10,788 bases of DNA from CSBr16-57R1 sp041163265 (GTDB lineage Bacteria > Actinomycetota > Nitriliruptoria > Nitriliruptorales > Nitriliruptoraceae). The position numbers and the translations under genes were made by a program. Under the pieces are notes generated by a model. The model made no database searches, was not told where the DNA came from, and was given only the letters and a program-made list of their open reading frames with translations. This document shows, piece after piece, positions 1 to 5,492 of this stretch. The stretch's first letter is position 1, and each line of letters begins with the position of its first letter. The stretch spans positions 1 through 10,788 of the forward strand of contig JBEARL010000043.1 in the NCBI GenBank assembly GCA_041163265.1. The letters run 5' to 3'.

Positions 1-2
1 GC

Positions 3-1319
3 TCCGCCGGCGCCGCGGGTGGCGGCGGTGCGGGCGGTGGCGGTGGTGCGGGCGGTGGCGGCGGTGGCGGCGCCGGTCCCGGCAGCGCCGAGATCAGCGA
101 GGACGTGCTCGACGCGCTGGCCGGCGCCGAGTACGACCTTCGCACCAGCACCGTCGTCGAGGCCGGTCGCGGGGACCTGCTCGGCATCTTCCGCCTGGCA
201 CCGCTCGTCGCCCTCGACCGGCCGTCCGAGCGGCTGATCCGGCGCGCCGCGCGACCATCGCCGCTACTCGCGAAGCTGCTCGGCGACGGCATCCACCTGC
301 GCGCGATGCTCGGGACGCTCGGGTTCCTCCCGGCGCTCATCGGGCTCGGCCTCGGCCTCGCGGCGCTGGCCCAGACGGGCGGCGCGTCCGACCACCCGCC
401 GATCCCGCTGTTCATCGCGCTGGTCGCGCTCGGCATCGTCGACGCGCTCGGCGGCGCGGTCGGCGTCCTCGTGTTCGCGCTCGGCACCCTCGCGGGCCTG
501 GACGGCGCGGGGGTGACCGACCTGCGGCTGCTGGCCGGCGTCGTCGTCGCCGGGTTCGGCCCGATCGTCATCGCCCGCTCGACCCGGGAGTTCCGCCGCG
601 AGCCCGGCGTCCCGGTCGCCTGGACCGAGCGGGTCGGGGACCTCGCGTTCGCCGCGCTGCTCGGCGGCTGGGTCGCGAGCCTCGTGTTCCGCGCCCTGCC
701 CGCCCTGACCGGGCTCGCGCTGCCGGCCGGCGACCACGTCGCGACGGTCCGGATCGTCGCGACGCTCGCGGTGGTCGCGCGGGTCCTGCTCGAGCTCGCG
801 GCCGGCCGGTGGTTCCCCGCCCGGGTCGAGCTGCTCAGCCCCGACGAGCTGCCCGACCCCTACGCCTGGCAGCCGCGGCTCGCGACCGTCGTCCGCGTCG
901 GCGCGTTCCTGTTCGTCGCCAGCGCGTTCATGGGGACGGGGCCGGCACTGTGGCTCGCGACCGCGCTGTACCTGCTGCCGAACGTCATCGACGCCGTCGG
1001 GGACCGCCTGCCGACCCTTGCGCCGGTCTGGCACTGGCTGCCGACGGGGGCGCCGGCACTGGCGATGGTCCTCGGGCTCGAGATCCTGCTCGAGGGGTCG
1101 CTCGTCGCGATCCTGGGCGAGCACCCGGACTTCTCGGTCATCTTCGTCTGCGCGCTGTTCACGCTGCTGGCGCTGCTCGGCCTGCTCGGCGTGCTCGGAC
1201 GCGACGGTCCCGACGGCGGGTGGCGGCGCATCGCCGCCGGGCGTCACGGCCGCTGGCTGGTCCCGGCCGGCGGCGCCGTGACGTTCGCGATCGTGGCGCG
1301 GTTCACGTTCATCCTGTAG
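3..1319 (+). CDS. Polytopic membrane protein with N-terminal Gly/Ala linker, 5'-truncated
   Basis: The frame is open from the left edge to a TAG stop. The first ~30 visible codons encode almost only Gly and Ala (positions 3-95). They are followed by a short soluble stretch that includes EYDLRTSTVVEAGRGDLLG, and then by roughly nine or ten hydrophobic helices to the C-terminus, which ends inside a helix (FAIVARFTFIL). A GTG at 105 could start a 404-residue protein, but it has no evident ribosome site and the linker runs in frame into it. I therefore infer that the protein starts outside the window and has an upstream cytoplasmic domain joined by the flexible linker. Codon usage (G/C third positions) fits real coding. 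I do not recognise the family. A zinc-ribbon, FHA or similar small domain ahead of such linkers is common in actinobacterial membrane proteins, but none is visible here. The gene converges on the potassium channel gene with only 33 bp between stops. Confidence 0.75.
   Translation, partial: SAGAAGGGGAGGGGGAGGGGGGGAGPGSAEISEDVLDALAGAEYDLRTSTVVEAGRGDLLGIFRLAPLVALDRPSERLIRRAARPSPLLAKLLGDGIHLRAMLGTLGFLPALIGLGLGLAALAQTGGASDHPPIPLFIALVALGIVDALGGAVGVLVFALGTLAGLDGAGVTDLRLLAGVVVAGFGPIVIARSTREFRREPGVPVAWTERVGDLAFAALLGGWVASLVFRALPALTGLALPAGDHVATVRIVATLAVVARVLLELAAGRWFPARVELLSPDELPDPYAWQPRLATVVRVGAFLFVASAFMGTGPALWLATALYLLPNVIDAVGDRLPTLAPVWHWLPTGAPALAMVLGLEILLEGSLVAILGEHPDFSVIFVCALFTLLALLGLLGVLGRDGPDGGWRRIAAGRHGRWLVPAGGAVTFAIVARFTFIL
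27..62 (+). repeat. Two tandem 18-bp units encoding GAGGGG
   Basis: Positions 27-44 and 45-62 match at 17 of 18 bases, and each encodes Gly-Ala-Gly-Gly-Gly-Gly in the frame of the membrane protein. Similar G-rich codons continue on both sides. The repeat forms the core of the Gly/Ala linker and is a likely site of slippage-driven length variation. Confidence 0.8.
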
Positions 1320-1352
1320 CCACGTCGCCGGTCGGCGGGGCCGCGGAGCTCG

Positions 1353-2132
1353 TCAGGCCTCGGGGCCCGGCGCCGGCGCGGCGGCGACCGTCCCGTCCGC
1401 GAGCCCCTTCAGCAGCGCGGCCGCGGCGTGCCGGTCCGCGTGCTCGAGCTCGTGCCAGCGGTCGAGCAGCCCACGCAGGTGCGTGAGGTGCGGCGACTCG
1501 GGCGCCTTCTCCTCGGCGCCGCCGCGGAGGAAGAACGTCGCGACGCTGCCCGTGATCAGGCCGATGAGCCCGATCCCGACGGTCATCAGCACCAGCGCGA
1601 TCAGCCGTCCACCGGGCGTCGCCGGCGAGATGTCGCCGTACCCGACGGTCGTCGCGGTCACGAAGGCCCACCACAGCCCGTCGGCGACCGTGCCGATCTC
1701 GGGCTCGACCGTCTGGATCGAGAGCCCGGCCAGCAGGATGACGACGACGACCACGACGACGGCCCGTCCGAGGCCGTTGGTGCCGAGCACACCCCCGAGC
1801 GTGCGGTAGGTCCGGCCGAACACGATGCCGAGCCGGAGGACGCGGACCAGCCGCACGATGCGCAGCGCCCGTGCGACCCGCAGGAAGTCCAGGGGCATGA
1901 TCGCGATCAGCTCGAGCAGGTGGCCGCGGAAGAACCGCCGCTTGTCGGGGGCGACCGCGAACGCCGCGACGTAGTCGACGACGAACACGGCCCAGACGGC
2001 GAGGTTCACGGCGTTCGCGGCCGTGGTCTCGGGCAGGATCAGCAGCACGACGGCGACGAGCGCCAGTCCGCCGAAGGTCATCTGGTAGGCGGTGGTGGCC
2101 TGCGTGGTGGTGATGCGCTCCCGGACCGTCAT
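1353..2132 (-). CDS. Voltage-gated-type (Kv-like, six-helix) potassium channel
   Basis: The 259-residue protein is an inner-membrane K+ channel subunit, expected to act as a tetramer. Helices appear in order: S1 about residues 18-34, S2 about 41-60 with Asp53, S3 about 71-84 with Glu74 and Asp82, S4 with Arg85, 88, 91, 94, 97 and 100 at every third position, S5 about 124-139, pore helix about 150-160, selectivity filter TTVGYGD at 161-167, and S6 about 177-201. The cytoplasmic tail (about 203-259) is short and Ala/Glu/His-rich. No cyclic-nucleotide-binding or RCK domain is visible, so membrane voltage is the only gating signal the sequence suggests. The ATG at 2132 has a purine-rich Shine-Dalgarno, GAGGGGGA (complement of 2141-2148), seven bases upstream. 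It is transcribed divergently from the DUF4399-peroxiredoxin cluster. The family is certain; the ion selectivity rests on the canonical filter; the physiological role is unknown. Confidence 0.95.
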   Translation of the reverse strand: MTVRERITTTQATTAYQMTFGGLALVAVVLLILPETTAANAVNLAVWAVFVVDYVAAFAVAPDKRRFFRGHLLELIAIMPLDFLRVARALRIVRLVRVLRLGIVFGRTYRTLGGVLGTNGLGRAVVVVVVVILLAGLSIQTVEPEIGTVADGLWWAFVTATTVGYGDISPATPGGRLIALVLMTVGIGLIGLITGSVATFFLRGGAEEKAPESPHLTHLRGLLDRWHELEHADRHAAAALLKGLADGTVAAAPAPGPEA

Positions 2133-2162
2133 CCGACCGCTCCCCCTCGTGCCCGCGCGGGC

Positions 2163-2231
2163 GGGCGGAGCCTAGGCGCAGGGACCCCGTGAGCGGCACG
2201 TGCCGCCCCCGCGAGGTCCCGGGCGGAGCCT
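2163..2231. repeat. Direct repeats flanking a 14-bp palindrome in a divergent intergenic region
   Basis: GGGCGGAGCCT occurs at 2163-2173 and again at 2221-2231. Between them lies the perfect palindrome GCGGCACGTGCCGC (2193-2206). The arrangement lies in the 144-bp gap between the divergent starts at 2132 and 2277, where operators for either gene would be expected. The first repeat overlaps the candidate channel -10 box. The sequence is seen directly; a regulatory role is inference, and chance matches are more likely than usual in such GC-rich DNA. Confidence 0.4.
2169..2174 (-). promoter_or_regulatory. Candidate -10 box for the potassium channel gene
   Basis: On the minus strand the hexamer is TAGGCT, matching the TAnnnT pattern of actinobacterial -10 boxes, about 37 bases upstream of the ATG at 2132. 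No convincing -35 is seen. The same nine bases, TAGGCTCCG, occur ahead of rph. Confidence 0.3.
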
Positions 2232-2276
2232 CCCCGGCCCGACCCCGCCCGGGGTCCGGCGACGCCGGGGCCGCCG

Positions 2277-2879
2277 ATGCTCGTCGCACCGCTGCGCACG
2301 GTCCGCACGGCGCCCGGCCGTGGCCGCGTCCCGGTCGTGACCGCCGGGGCCGCGGCCCTCGGCCTGCTCGTCGCCGTCGCCCGGGGCCCCGGGGCCGTGT
2401 CCCCGCCCGCCGCCCGGATCCTGCATCCCCCCGACGGCGCGGTCCTGGGCTCGCCGGTCCCCGTGGTGCTGGACGCCGACGGCGTCGTCCTTGTCCCGTG
2501 CGGACCGGCGGCGGCCTGCGAGGGGCACCTGAACGTGCTCGTCGACCGGCCGTGCCTGCCCGCGGGCGAGCTGGTCCCGTCGGGCTCGCTGCGCGCCGAC
2601 GACCTCGGCGTCCATGCGCTCACCGACGGCTCGCGCGTGCTGCTGCTGGACCTCGCCCCCGGCGAGCACACGCTCTGCGCGCAGCTGGCGGACGGGACGC
2701 GCGTGGCGTTCGGGGTGACGGACACGGCGACGGTGACGGTCGACCACCTCGTGCCCCGCACCAGCCGCAGCGTCGTGGCTACGGTCCCGCGCGCCGCCGG
2801 GACGACCGGCGCCGACCCCACAAGGAACGACCCATGGCCCGCGCCGAGATCGGCGGCCGCATCCCGGACCTCGCCGTGA
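2277..2879 (+). CDS. Exported or membrane-anchored DUF4399-like protein, paralog A
   Basis: The 200-residue protein has a basic N-terminus, then one hydrophobic segment (about residues 18-35) with no lipobox cysteine, so it is either a Sec signal peptide or a membrane anchor. Residues about 46-155 form an all-beta extracytoplasmic domain resembling DUF4399: an opening ILHPPDGAVLGSPVPV, a central CEGHLNVLVDRPC, and a late LAPGEHTLCAQLADG. Cysteines lie at 75, 81, 93 and 134. The domain is paralogous to the protein at 3319-3840, with the four cysteines at exactly the same spacing (6, 12, 41). The final ~45 residues (after TATVTV) are low-complexity and run 46 bp into the peroxiredoxin gene. The paralog instead stops right after the domain. 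The ATG at 2277 is the first start in frame and has no clear Shine-Dalgarno. A GTG at 2337 would remove the basic n-region. The function of DUF4399 proteins is unknown. Confidence 0.8.
   Translation: MLVAPLRTVRTAPGRGRVPVVTAGAAALGLLVAVARGPGAVSPPAARILHPPDGAVLGSPVPVVLDADGVVLVPCGPAAACEGHLNVLVDRPCLPAGELVPSGSLRADDLGVHALTDGSRVLLLDLAPGEHTLCAQLADGTRVAFGVTDTATVTVDHLVPRTSRSVVATVPRAAGTTGADPTRNDPWPAPRSAAASRTSP
2658..2687 (+). repeat. 30-nt exact identity shared by the two DUF4399 paralogs (copy A)
   Basis: Positions 2658-2687 are identical to 3748-3777 over 30 bases, encoding the PGEHTLCAQL region in both paralogs. Flanking DNA is only moderately similar. This shows that the two genes descend from a common copy, either by local duplication with strong constraint here or with gene conversion. 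Confidence 0.85.
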
Positions 2880-3298
2880 CGACCCACGACGGCACCGACA
2901 CCCGGCTGTCCACACTGGCCGGCGAGCGCGCCCTCGTCGTGTTCTTCTATCCGAAGGCGTTCACCGCCGGCTGCACCGCCCAGGCCTGCCACTTCCGCGA
3001 CCTCGCCGCGGAGTTCGCGGAGGTCGGCGCGGCCCGCGTCGGCGTCAGCCGCGACTCGGACGACACGCAGGCCCGGTTCGCCGAGCGGCACGACTTCGAC
3101 TTCCCGCTGGTCGGCGACCGCGACGGCGCAGTCGCCGCCGCCTTCGGCGCGAAGCGGATCGGCCCGGCCCCGAGCCGGCGCCAGACCTACGTCCTCGACC
3201 GCGACCTCACGCTGCTGCACGTGGTCTCGAGCGAGGTCGACATGGAGCGCCACGCCGACGAGGCGCTGGCCTTCCTCCGGGAGCGCGCGACGACCTGA
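2834..3298 (+). CDS. Bcp/PrxQ-type thiol peroxidase (peroxiredoxin)
   Basis: The 154-residue cytoplasmic protein reduces hydrogen peroxide and organic hydroperoxides using thiols. The catalytic loop FYPKAFTAGCTAQACHFRD contains the P-x3-T-x2-C peroxiredoxin signature (Pro40, Thr44) with the peroxidatic Cys47. Cys52 lies five residues later, the position of the resolving cysteine in E. coli Bcp-like enzymes, so it is an atypical intramolecular two-cysteine enzyme. The length is typical of the subfamily. The frame stays open far upstream, but the ATG at 2834 has AAGGA at 2822-2826 and starts exactly at the conserved N-terminus (GGRIPDLAVTTHDG). The gene overlaps the end of DUF4399 paralog A by 46 bp and ends 20 bp before paralog B, so the three are probably co-transcribed. 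There is no signal peptide, although both neighbours are exported. The family assignment is secure; the electron donor is unknown. Confidence 0.95.
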   Translation: MARAEIGGRIPDLAVTTHDGTDTRLSTLAGERALVVFFYPKAFTAGCTAQACHFRDLAAEFAEVGAARVGVSRDSDDTQARFAERHDFDFPLVGDRDGAVAAAFGAKRIGPAPSRRQTYVLDRDLTLLHVVSSEVDMERHADEALAFLRERATT

Positions 3299-3318
3299 GC
3301 CCCCGACCACGAGGAACG

Positions 3319-3840
3319 ATGCACGGCAGTCCCCGCTCCCGCCTCATCGACCGCTTCGCCCGCTCCGAGCGCTCCCCCGCCGGCCCCGACCCGCGGGCCC
3401 GCGTCACCGCCGTCCTCGCCGCCCTGCTGCTCGCCCTGACCTCCGGCTGCGCCGGCGGTCCCGGCGCCTACGACGTCGGCGACCAGCCGACGGACGCGGC
3501 CGCCCGGTTCGTCTCGCCGCAGGACGGTGCCGCGGTCACCTCGCCGCTGCTGGTCGTGCTCGAGGCCGACGGCATCGACCTCGTGCCCTGCGGCCCAGCG
3601 GTCGAGTGCGAGGGCCACCTGAACATCCTCGTCGACCGACCGTGCGTCACGGCCGGCGAACTGGTTCCGGCCGCCTCCGCCGGCGCCGTCGAGCGCGGGG
3701 TCATCGCGCTGAACGACGGCACCGACCGTCGCACCATCGAGCTGGCGCCCGGCGAGCACACGCTCTGCGCGCAGCTGAGCGATGGGACCCAGCTGGCGTT
3801 CGGCGCGACCGAGACGATCACGGTGACCGTCGTGCCATGA
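3319..3840 (+). CDS. DUF4399-like lipoprotein, paralog B
   Basis: The 173-residue protein has a long basic N-terminus, a hydrophobic core (VTAVLAALLLAL) and a lipobox LTSGC with the lipidated cysteine at residue 44, so it is a predicted membrane-anchored surface lipoprotein. A DUF4399-like beta domain spans about residues 62-172, with FVSPQDGAAVTSPLLVVLEA, CEGHLNILVDRPC and LAPGEHTLCAQLSDG. Cysteines 91, 97, 109 and 150 repeat the spacing of paralog A, which suggests two structural or redox disulfides. Like other members, it has a PGEHTL motif near the end and finishes in TVTV. The ATG at 3319 follows GAGGAA (3311-3316) at unusually short spacing. The gene is preceded by the peroxiredoxin (20 bp) and converges on the DUF1648 gene with a 23-bp overlap. 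The role is unknown. The cluster suggests an envelope protein linked to redox state, but that is inference. Confidence 0.85.
   Translation: MHGSPRSRLIDRFARSERSPAGPDPRARVTAVLAALLLALTSGCAGGPGAYDVGDQPTDAAARFVSPQDGAAVTSPLLVVLEADGIDLVPCGPAVECEGHLNILVDRPCVTAGELVPAASAGAVERGVIALNDGTDRRTIELAPGEHTLCAQLSDGTQLAFGATETITVTVVP
3748..3777 (+). repeat. 30-nt exact identity shared by the two DUF4399 paralogs (copy B)
   Basis: This is the second copy of the element at 2658-2687, in the same reading frame of paralog B. The copies are 1,090 bp apart in direct orientation, with the peroxiredoxin gene between them. Recombination between them could delete that gene. Confidence 0.85.
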
Positions 3841-4789
3841 GCGCGGTCAGCACCGCCGCAGCGTCCTCGGCGCCGTCCACCGTGACGACCAGGTCGGCCC
3901 GCCCGCGGCGGCCGACGCGCAGGCCCTCGCCCCGCCGCACGACGACGGCGCGCACGCCGGGCATGGCCCGGTAGCCCCAGCCGCCGTGGGCCATCGGCTC
4001 GACGTGCTGCACGGCGACCGAGGTGACGTCGCCGAGCGGCACGCGGATCCGCGGCCAGCCGAGCGGTCCCAGGCGGACGCTCAGACCCCGGTCCGAGACG
4101 TCGACCGCGACCCGCGTGAACGTCGCGAGCGCGACCGCCGCGACCAGGAGCGCCGGGACGACGGCGGCGGCCGGACCCGGGACGACCGCGACCAGCACCG
4201 CGGCGAGGACGACGGCGGCCGCGGGGACGACGAGCGCCGGACCGGCGGTCTGCCGGCCGACCCAGACGACGTGGTCGCCCGGCGCGACCTCGACCGGTGC
4301 CACGGTCCGCGTCACCGGCGGATGGTCCGGACGGCTCCGGGCGAGCCGCGCACCGGCGAGGCCGGCGACGGCGCCGACCCCGAGCGCGACGAGCACGTCG
4401 CCGGCGACCAGTGGCCCCGCGTCCCGCCACGTCGCGGCGCCGGCGTTCGCCTCGAGCGTCCACCACCGCAGCAGCGCGAACATCGCCGCCCCGCCGTGGG
4501 CGAGGCCGACGAGCACGCGGGCGGCGGCTCGGTCGGCCCGGGCCGCGGCCCAGAGCGGCCCGAGGACGACGAGGGCCGTCGCGGCCAGCAGCGCCAGGTG
4601 GTCCGCGAGGATCGGGAGGTTCCCGTCGGGCACGCCGCCGAACCCCCAGTGGGACGCGACCGGGTCGGGCAGGCTGCCGGCGTAGGCGAACGGCAGCAGC
4701 GCCGCGACCGCGACGCCGGCGAGCGGCAGCGCGAGCTCGGTCGGGCGGGGGCGGACGGCCGGTGGTCGGGGCGGACGGGTCGTCGTCAT
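3818..4789 (-). CDS. DUF1648 domain membrane protein with C-terminal PH-like region
   Basis: The 323-residue protein begins with a Pro/Arg-rich tail, then a helix (about 18-38) followed by the DUF1648 signature LPDPVASHWGFGGVPDGN. Three more hydrophobic segments follow in the first half (about residues 60-80, 90-112, 128-148). A second half has two helices (TAGPALVVPAAAVVLAAVLV and PALLVAAVALATF) and then a soluble beta-rich C-terminus (about 228-323, with VDVSDRGLSVRLGPLGWPRIRVPLGDVTSV). This resembles the bacterial PH-like domains often fused to membrane segments. The ATG at 4789 overlaps the stop of the GntR gene in an ATGA and has a strong AGGAGGAGGA ribosome site six bases upstream (complement of 4796-4805). 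DUF1648 occurs in SdpI-type immunity proteins and in genes paired with YtrA-like regulators. The precise role here is unknown; an envelope-stress or antibiotic-response role is possible. The 3' end overlaps the convergent DUF4399 gene by 23 bp. Confidence 0.85.
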   Translation of the reverse strand: MTTTRPPRPPAVRPRPTELALPLAGVAVAALLPFAYAGSLPDPVASHWGFGGVPDGNLPILADHLALLAATALVVLGPLWAAARADRAAARVLVGLAHGGAAMFALLRWWTLEANAGAATWRDAGPLVAGDVLVALGVGAVAGLAGARLARSRPDHPPVTRTVAPVEVAPGDHVVWVGRQTAGPALVVPAAAVVLAAVLVAVVPGPAAAVVPALLVAAVALATFTRVAVDVSDRGLSVRLGPLGWPRIRVPLGDVTSVAVQHVEPMAHGGWGYRAMPGVRAVVVRRGEGLRVGRRGRADLVVTVDGAEDAAAVLTALMARRSP

Positions 4790-5208
4790 CGTGGTTCCTC
4801 CTCCTGCGGGGGGTCGGAGTGGTGGAGCGGCGAGCGCGGCGTTCGGCGGGCGCGGGCGCGGACCAGGTCGACGACGGCGTCGAGGTCGACACCGACCCGG
4901 GCCGCGGCGGCGAGCAGCGCGTCGACCGGTCCGGTCAGCGCCGCGGGCGCGTCGGCGCCGGGCAGCACGCGCGCGCCGCGACCGGCCCGCAGGTCGACGA
5001 GTCCCTCGTCGCGCAGGGCCCGGTAGGCGCGGAGCACGGTGTTCGGGTGGACGTCGAGCGCCGACGCCAGATCGCGGGCCGGGGGCAGCAGACCGCCCGG
5101 CGCGACCTGCCCCTCGGCGAGGGCGCGGCGCAGGGCGGCCGCGACCCGAGCGTGGAGCGGCAGGCCGGCCGCGGCCGCCGGGTCGGTGGTGAGCCGCAGG
5201 GTCAACAT
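4786..5208 (-). CDS. GntR-family transcriptional regulator, YtrA-like (short form)
   Basis: The 140-residue DNA-binding protein has a winged helix-turn-helix at about residues 15-82: LPLHARVAAALRRALAEGQ, then LLPPARDLASALDVHPNTV (recognition helix) and LRAYRALRDEGLVDLRAGRG (wing). The C-terminal part is only about 55 residues, too short for a FadR, HutC or MocR effector domain, which fits the YtrA subfamily. The frame is open upstream into the tRNA-His gene, but the conserved N-terminus (MLTLRLTTD) starts at the ATG at 5208, directly beside a promoter-like sequence, so the mRNA may be nearly leaderless. The stop overlaps the start of the DUF1648 gene, so the two form a coupled operon. YtrA-type repressors usually control their own operon; the dyad at 5209-5229 is the natural candidate operator. 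The ligand is unknown. Confidence 0.92.
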   Translation of the reverse strand: MLTLRLTTDPAAAAGLPLHARVAAALRRALAEGQVAPGGLLPPARDLASALDVHPNTVLRAYRALRDEGLVDLRAGRGARVLPGADAPAALTGPVDALLAAAARVGVDLDAVVDLVRARARRTPRSPLHHSDPPQEEEPR

Positions 5209-5229
5209 AGTGACATGGAGCGTAGCACT
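5209..5229. promoter_or_regulatory. Candidate GntR operator, AGTG-N13-CACT dyad
   Basis: AGTG at 5209-5212 and CACT at 5226-5229 are inverted arms around a 21-bp dyad in which two further inner base pairs also match. The dyad directly abuts the GntR start codon (5208) and covers the candidate -10 box at 5219-5224. YtrA-family repressors typically bind inverted repeats over their own promoters. The arms are seen; binding is inference. Confidence 0.4.
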
Positions 5230-5246
5230 TTCGACCACCACGTCCA
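5219..5246 (-). promoter_or_regulatory. Candidate promoter of the GntR-DUF1648 operon
   Basis: On the minus strand, TGGACG (5241-5246, four of six matches to TTGACA) and TACGCT (5219-5224, TAnnnT) are separated by 16 bases. Transcription would start about 4 bases before the ATG at 5208 or at it, giving a leaderless or nearly leaderless mRNA, common in actinobacteria. Confidence 0.4.
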
Positions 5247-5267
5247 CACCCGCGCCGGCCGAGGCCG

Positions 5268-5273
5268 TATCCT
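5268..5273 (+). promoter_or_regulatory. Candidate -10 box of the tRNA cluster
   Basis: TATCCT lies about 31 bases upstream of tRNA-His. No clear -35 is present at the usual distance. A 7-bp hairpin (CGCACCC 5281-5287 with GGGTGCG 5292-5298) follows in the putative leader. This promoter would diverge from that of the GntR gene. Confidence 0.35.
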
Positions 5274-5303
5274 GCGCCGACGCACCCACCCGGGTGCGGA
5301 CCC

Positions 5304-5379
5304 GGTGGGTGTAGCTCAGCCTGGTTAGAGCGCCTGGTTGTGGTCCAGGAGGCCGGGGGTTCAAGTCCCCTCACTCACC
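5304..5379 (+). tRNA. tRNA-His (anticodon GTG)
   Basis: The cloverleaf is complete: acceptor GTGGGTG (5305-5311) pairs with CACTCAC (5372-5378) with one G-T wobble. The D arm is GCTC/GAGC, the anticodon arm is CCTGG-TTGTGGT-CCAGG with anticodon GTG, and the T arm is GGGGG-TTCAAGT-CCCCT. An encoded extra G at 5304 faces discriminator C at 5379, the -1:73 pair specific to histidine tRNA and needed by histidyl-tRNA synthetase. The CCA end is not encoded. It is the first of three tRNAs in the same direction. Confidence 0.97.
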
Positions 5380-5381
5380 CC

Positions 5382-5409
5382 GGACCGCGGCCGGCACCGA
5401 CCGCGGTCC
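5382..5409 (+). other. Perfect 9-bp hairpin between tRNA-His and tRNA-Lys
   Basis: GGACCGCGG (5382-5390) and CCGCGGTCC (5401-5409) are exact inverted arms around a 10-base loop. No T-run follows. It starts two bases after the tRNA-His end and stops five bases before tRNA-Lys, so it could guide RNase processing of a joint precursor or act as a weak terminator. Confidence 0.6.
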
Positions 5410-5414
5410 AGCAC

Positions 5415-5487
5415 GCGCCGCTAGCTCAATTGGCAGAGCATCCGGCTCTTAACCGGCAGGTTCGGGGTTCAAGTCCCTGGCGGCGCA
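5415..5487 (+). tRNA. tRNA-Lys (anticodon CTT)
   Basis: Acceptor GCGCCGC (5415-5421) pairs fully with GCGGCGC (5480-5486), with discriminator A at 5487. The D arm is GCTC/GAGC. The anticodon loop is CTCTTAA, giving anticodon CTT for the AAG codon, which dominates in GC-rich genomes. The T arm is CGGGG-TTCAAGT-CCCTG. The CCA end is not encoded. Length is 73 nt. Confidence 0.97.
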
Positions 5488-5492
5488 CCGGT

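Noticed and set aside
1..80. CRISPR-like or satellite repeat at the left edge
   Set aside because: The repeat is an in-frame Gly/Ala coding repeat with no spacers.
264..1247. Long open frame on the minus strand (327 codons)
   Set aside because: It is antisense to the membrane protein. Its product is Arg/Glu/Asp-rich low-complexity sequence with no domain, a usual shadow in very GC-rich DNA.
1428..2192. Plus-strand open frame of 254 codons across the potassium channel
   Set aside because: The channel on the minus strand has every family motif; this frame gives charged low-complexity sequence.
2189..2833. Upstream in-frame extension of the peroxiredoxin
   Set aside because: The extension is Arg/Pro/Gly-rich with no homology, lies over DUF4399 paralog A, and the ATG at 2834 has a proper ribosome site and the conserved N-terminus.
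5209..5364. N-terminal extension of the GntR protein
   Set aside because: It would run through tRNA-His and the intergenic promoter region; the family N-terminus begins at 5208.
4790..5374. Upstream in-frame extension of the DUF1648 gene (518 codons in total)
   Set aside because: It overlaps the GntR gene and tRNA-His, and the ATG at 4789 has a strong ribosome site.
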